Of a DNA stretch of 64,000 nt, positions 61,745-64,000 are shown piece by piece. The notes beneath the pieces were generated by a model. The model was given only the letters and a program-made list of their open reading frames with translations, searched no databases and was not told the DNA's origin. This DNA comes from DATMXS01 sp050260275. GTDB lineage: Bacteria; Acidobacteriota; Terriglobia; Bryobacterales; Bryobacteraceae. Positions within the stretch are counted from its first letter, which is position 1, and each line of letters begins with the position of its first letter. The stretch covers positions 1 through 64,000 of the forward strand of contig JBLNBX010000206.1 of NCBI GenBank assembly GCA_050260275.1, in the 5' to 3' direction. A program made the translations under genes and the position numbers.

Positions 61745-63133
61745 ATGCGGTTTCTTGCGGTGTTGTTGGTCGCCGCGTGGCCGGTGGCCGGCCAGACGCT
61801 CCAAAGGCAGGTGGAGTCGCTCATACGGTCAAAGCCGGCGGCCGAGCGCGCCTTCTGGGGGGTGAAGGCGGTCGACCTCACGACGGGGCAGACTCTCGTC
61901 TCGATCAACTCCGGCCGGCTCTTTCGTCCGGCATCGAACACCAAGCTGTTTACAACGGCGTTCGCGCTGTCGCGCCTGGGGCCGGAGCACGTGACGCACA
62001 CGGTTGTGACGTCCGAGACCGCGCCTGACCAGGCCGGGCGCATCAGCGGCGACCTCACGCTCATCGGCGGTGGCGATCCCACGCTCAAACTCGGCGACCT
62101 TGCCGATCGCATTGTGGCCGCGGGAGTGCGGGCTATCGACGGAGATATCGTCGGCGACGACACCGCGTACGAATGGGAGCCGTATCCGGAAGGCTGGACG
62201 ATAGACGATTCCACGTGGGACTACGGCGCACCCGTCAGCGCGCTTGCGCTCAACGACAACGTCTTCCGGGTCACGCTGAGTCCGGGGCCGGCAGCCGGCC
62301 CGCCCGTTGCGACGCTTACGCCCGCTTCGGATTCGATCACGATCGACAACCGCGTGCGGTGGAGCAGTTCGGGTGAACGCGATATCGTCGTCGAGCGCGG
62401 AGAGGGTTGGCTGCGCATCTCGGGAACGATGCCGCGGCGCACGGTGGTGCTGCTGCTGGCCGGCGGCGACCCCGCACTGAACGCCGCGCAAGCGCTGCGT
62501 GAAGCGCTGCTCCAACGTGGTGTGGCGGTGCGTGGCCGCGCCGTAGCGCGCCACCGGCGGCAGGGTGAGGAGGCTCCGCCGCAGCAAGGAATAGAACTCG
62601 CGCGCATCGCTTCCCCGCCCCTCCTGGAGGTGCTTCGAACCATCACCAAGGACAGCCAGAACCTGTATGCCGAGATGGTGCTGCGCGAGGCGGCGCGCGC
62701 CAGCTCCGGCGGGACCAGCCGGGCCGCCGGTCTCGCAGGCCGCAAGGCGTTTCTGGCGGAACTCGGAATTACCGAGGCCGAGTGCGCGCTCAAGGATGGC
62801 TCGGGCCTTGCGCGGCAGAACTTCGCGACGCCCAACGCTATCGTCAGGCTGCTCGAGCGAATGCACGCATCGAGGGATCGGGATGCATGGCTTTCGCTAC
62901 TTCCCACCGGGGGCAAGGATGGAACGCTTGCCGGCCGCTTCGGAGGAAGCGCGAACGCACGCCGCATACGGGCAAAAACGGGCACGCTCGACGGCGTGTC
63001 CGCTCTGTCGGGCTATGCCGATCGCGCACGCGGCGGGCGCGTCGCCTTCTCGATTCTCGTGAACAACTATGCGGGCAACAGCGGCGAGATACGGTCCGTG
63101 ATGGACCGCATCGCGCTGCTGCTCGCGCGGTGA
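61745..63133 (+). CDS. dacB: D-alanyl-D-alanine carboxypeptidase/endopeptidase (PBP4/DacB)
   Basis: A periplasmic serine peptidase that trims peptidoglycan cross-links. The 462-residue protein has a signal peptide (to about residue 17) and the three active-site motifs of the DacB class: SNTK (Ser64-Lys67), SQN in TITKDSQNLYAEM, and KTGT in IRAKTGTLDGVSALSGYA. The large insertion between the first two motifs is typical of class-C PBP4. A TATAAT box lies ten bases before the ATG. It is convergent with the permease gene. Confidence 0.95.
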   Translation: MRFLAVLLVAAWPVAGQTLQRQVESLIRSKPAAERAFWGVKAVDLTTGQTLVSINSGRLFRPASNTKLFTTAFALSRLGPEHVTHTVVTSETAPDQAGRISGDLTLIGGGDPTLKLGDLADRIVAAGVRAIDGDIVGDDTAYEWEPYPEGWTIDDSTWDYGAPVSALALNDNVFRVTLSPGPAAGPPVATLTPASDSITIDNRVRWSSSGERDIVVERGEGWLRISGTMPRRTVVLLLAGGDPALNAAQALREALLQRGVAVRGRAVARHRRQGEEAPPQQGIELARIASPPLLEVLRTITKDSQNLYAEMVLREAARASSGGTSRAAGLAGRKAFLAELGITEAECALKDGSGLARQNFATPNAIVRLLERMHASRDRDAWLSLLPTGGKDGTLAGRFGGSANARRIRAKTGTLDGVSALSGYADRARGGRVAFSILVNNYAGNSGEIRSVMDRIALLLAR

Positions 63134-63143
63134 GCCCGCCTCG

Positions 63144-64000
63144 CTACTCAGCAGCCGCCTCGGCGCGGCGTGAGGTCGCGTATCCGATGAGAGCCAGCAC
63201 CGCCGCCCCCGCCACGGCATAGAGCACCATGCCGATGAACGCGCTATTCGCGGCCTGCCTTGCCGCCGCGTCGGCCAGGTTCGCGCCGCGCGAGATCACG
63301 TCTTCGAAGCTGAGCGTCTCGCCCCCGGGTCCCAGCGGACGCATGAGGAAGCCGACCACGCCGCCGGCCAGGAATCCAATATTGGACAGCATCATCGTGC
63401 GGTCGATGCGCGACAGCGCGCCTGCCTCACCATCGCGGGCGCGCAGAGCGCTGTGGCGCCGGCTATAGCCGAAAAAGATGATCTGGCCGATGACGAGCCA
63501 GATGACGAGCCGAGTCCAGTTGTCGGGGCCGAGCGAGTACATCATGGCGGCATTCGTGAGGATGCCGAGGATGGGCACGAGCGGCACGAGCGGCGTGCGG
63601 AAAGGCCGGCGCACGTCAGGCTGCGTCCGGCGCATGATCAGGATTCCGCCTGAGACGATCACGAACGCAAACAGCGTACCGATGCTCGTCATGTGTCCCA
63701 CCACCTGCAGCGGCAGGAACGCCGCCAGCACCGCGACGAAAAGGCCGAACAGCAGATTCGAGCGCCAGGGCGTCGCAAAACGCGGATGGACGTCGGAGAA
63801 GACCTTCGGCACGAGGCGGTCGCGCGACATGGAGTAGAACACGCGCGACTGGCCGAGCAGCATGACCAGTATCACGGAGGTGAACCCGGCGATGATGCCG
63901 AGCTTCACGGCGGTGCGCAGCCAGGGGTACGGAGTGCGGTCGATGGCGACGGCCACCGGCGCGGCGACGTTCAGTTCCTTGTAGCTTACGATGCCCGTCA
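63144..64000 (-). CDS. APC-superfamily amino acid permease (C-terminal part, cut by window end)
   Basis: The frame is open to the window edge; residues NVAAPVAVAIDRTPYPWL lead into the visible part. It shows the YfnA/CAT-type permease pattern: LGIIAGFTSVILVMLLGQSRVFYSMSRDRLVPKVFSDVHPRFATPWRSN, then LQVVGHMTSIGTLFAFVIVSGGILIMRR and FRTPLVPLVPILGIL. An extra C-terminal region of two helices and a linker follows the usual end. It imports amino acids, probably with protons; the substrate is unknown. The start lies beyond the window. Confidence 0.88.
   Translation of the reverse strand, partial: TGIVSYKELNVAAPVAVAIDRTPYPWLRTAVKLGIIAGFTSVILVMLLGQSRVFYSMSRDRLVPKVFSDVHPRFATPWRSNLLFGLFVAVLAAFLPLQVVGHMTSIGTLFAFVIVSGGILIMRRTQPDVRRPFRTPLVPLVPILGILTNAAMMYSLGPDNWTRLVIWLVIGQIIFFGYSRRHSALRARDGEAGALSRIDRTMMLSNIGFLAGGVVGFLMRPLGPGGETLSFEDVISRGANLADAAARQAANSAFIGMVLYAVAGAAVLALIGYATSRRAEAAAE

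Overview
The window is GC-rich and almost fully coding, with no insertion sequence, prophage or CRISPR array that I can see. The gene content is that of a diderm, flagellated soil-type bacterium: lptE, fabZ-lpxA-lpxI, flagellar basal-body genes, a TonB relic, a TPR/FG-GAP/ASPIC-UnbV protein, DUF1080 and DUF362 proteins and many secreted TPR proteins. By inference this fits Acidobacteriota, probably near Bryobacterales/Solibacter, but no rRNA is present to prove it. Two tRNA genes (His, Cys) are present.

Layout. 1-6.5 kb: end of an upstream gene, folK, a minus-strand proline dehydrogenase operon, cobalamin-dependent methionine synthase metH, thioredoxin. 6.5-12.2 kb: glycogen synthase, M50 site-2 protease, then VIT-family transporter and SDR genes flanked by two paralogous degenerate receiver-domain proteins. 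12.5-19.6 kb: POTRA-only exported protein, RNase R, Tat-exported DUF362 protein, Spy/CpxP-like protein, DUF1080 protein and a cyclase. 19.6-25.4 kb: divergent HDAC-like and SET-domain genes, a frameshifted tonB, an M48 lipoprotein protease, two L,D-transpeptidases of different types and rpsT. 25.4-32.8 kb: an envelope cluster. On the minus strand it reads M20 peptidase, psd, pssA, a dead aspartate-semialdehyde-dehydrogenase homologue, lptE, holA; divergently it reads fabZ, lpxA, lpxI.

32.8-38.7 kb: a 1072-residue TPR/FG-GAP/ASPIC protein and a membrane pyrophosphatase (hppA) with its own promoter and terminator. 39.0-45.3 kb: flagellar operon flgB-flgC-fliE-fliF-fliG-fliH-fliI-fliJ. 45.4-54.2 kb: hutH with a YkgJ-type protein, several exported or TPR proteins, and an operon of PA2779-like protein, C39-like (PA2778-like) protease, TPR/beta-barrel protein and CDF metal exporter. 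54.4-64 kb: tRNA-His, MarC, a membrane protein, tRNA-Cys, yggS with a glycosyltransferase, a PD-(D/E)XK-like protein with a DUF697 protein, dacB, and an amino-acid permease cut by the window end.

Themes. Cell-envelope construction dominates: phospholipid head groups, lipid A, LPS export, and peptidoglycan cross-linking and trimming. Tight 1-8 base gene overlaps with GTG or TTG starts are common. Several operon-leading genes have a -10-like hexamer only 6-10 bases before the start codon and no clear Shine-Dalgarno sequence, which suggests leaderless mRNAs. The most unusual items are the paired receiver proteins with Glu at the phospho-Asp site and Gln at the Lys site, the SET/HDAC pair, the dead ASADH homologue in the lipid operon, and the PA2778/PA2779-type operon.
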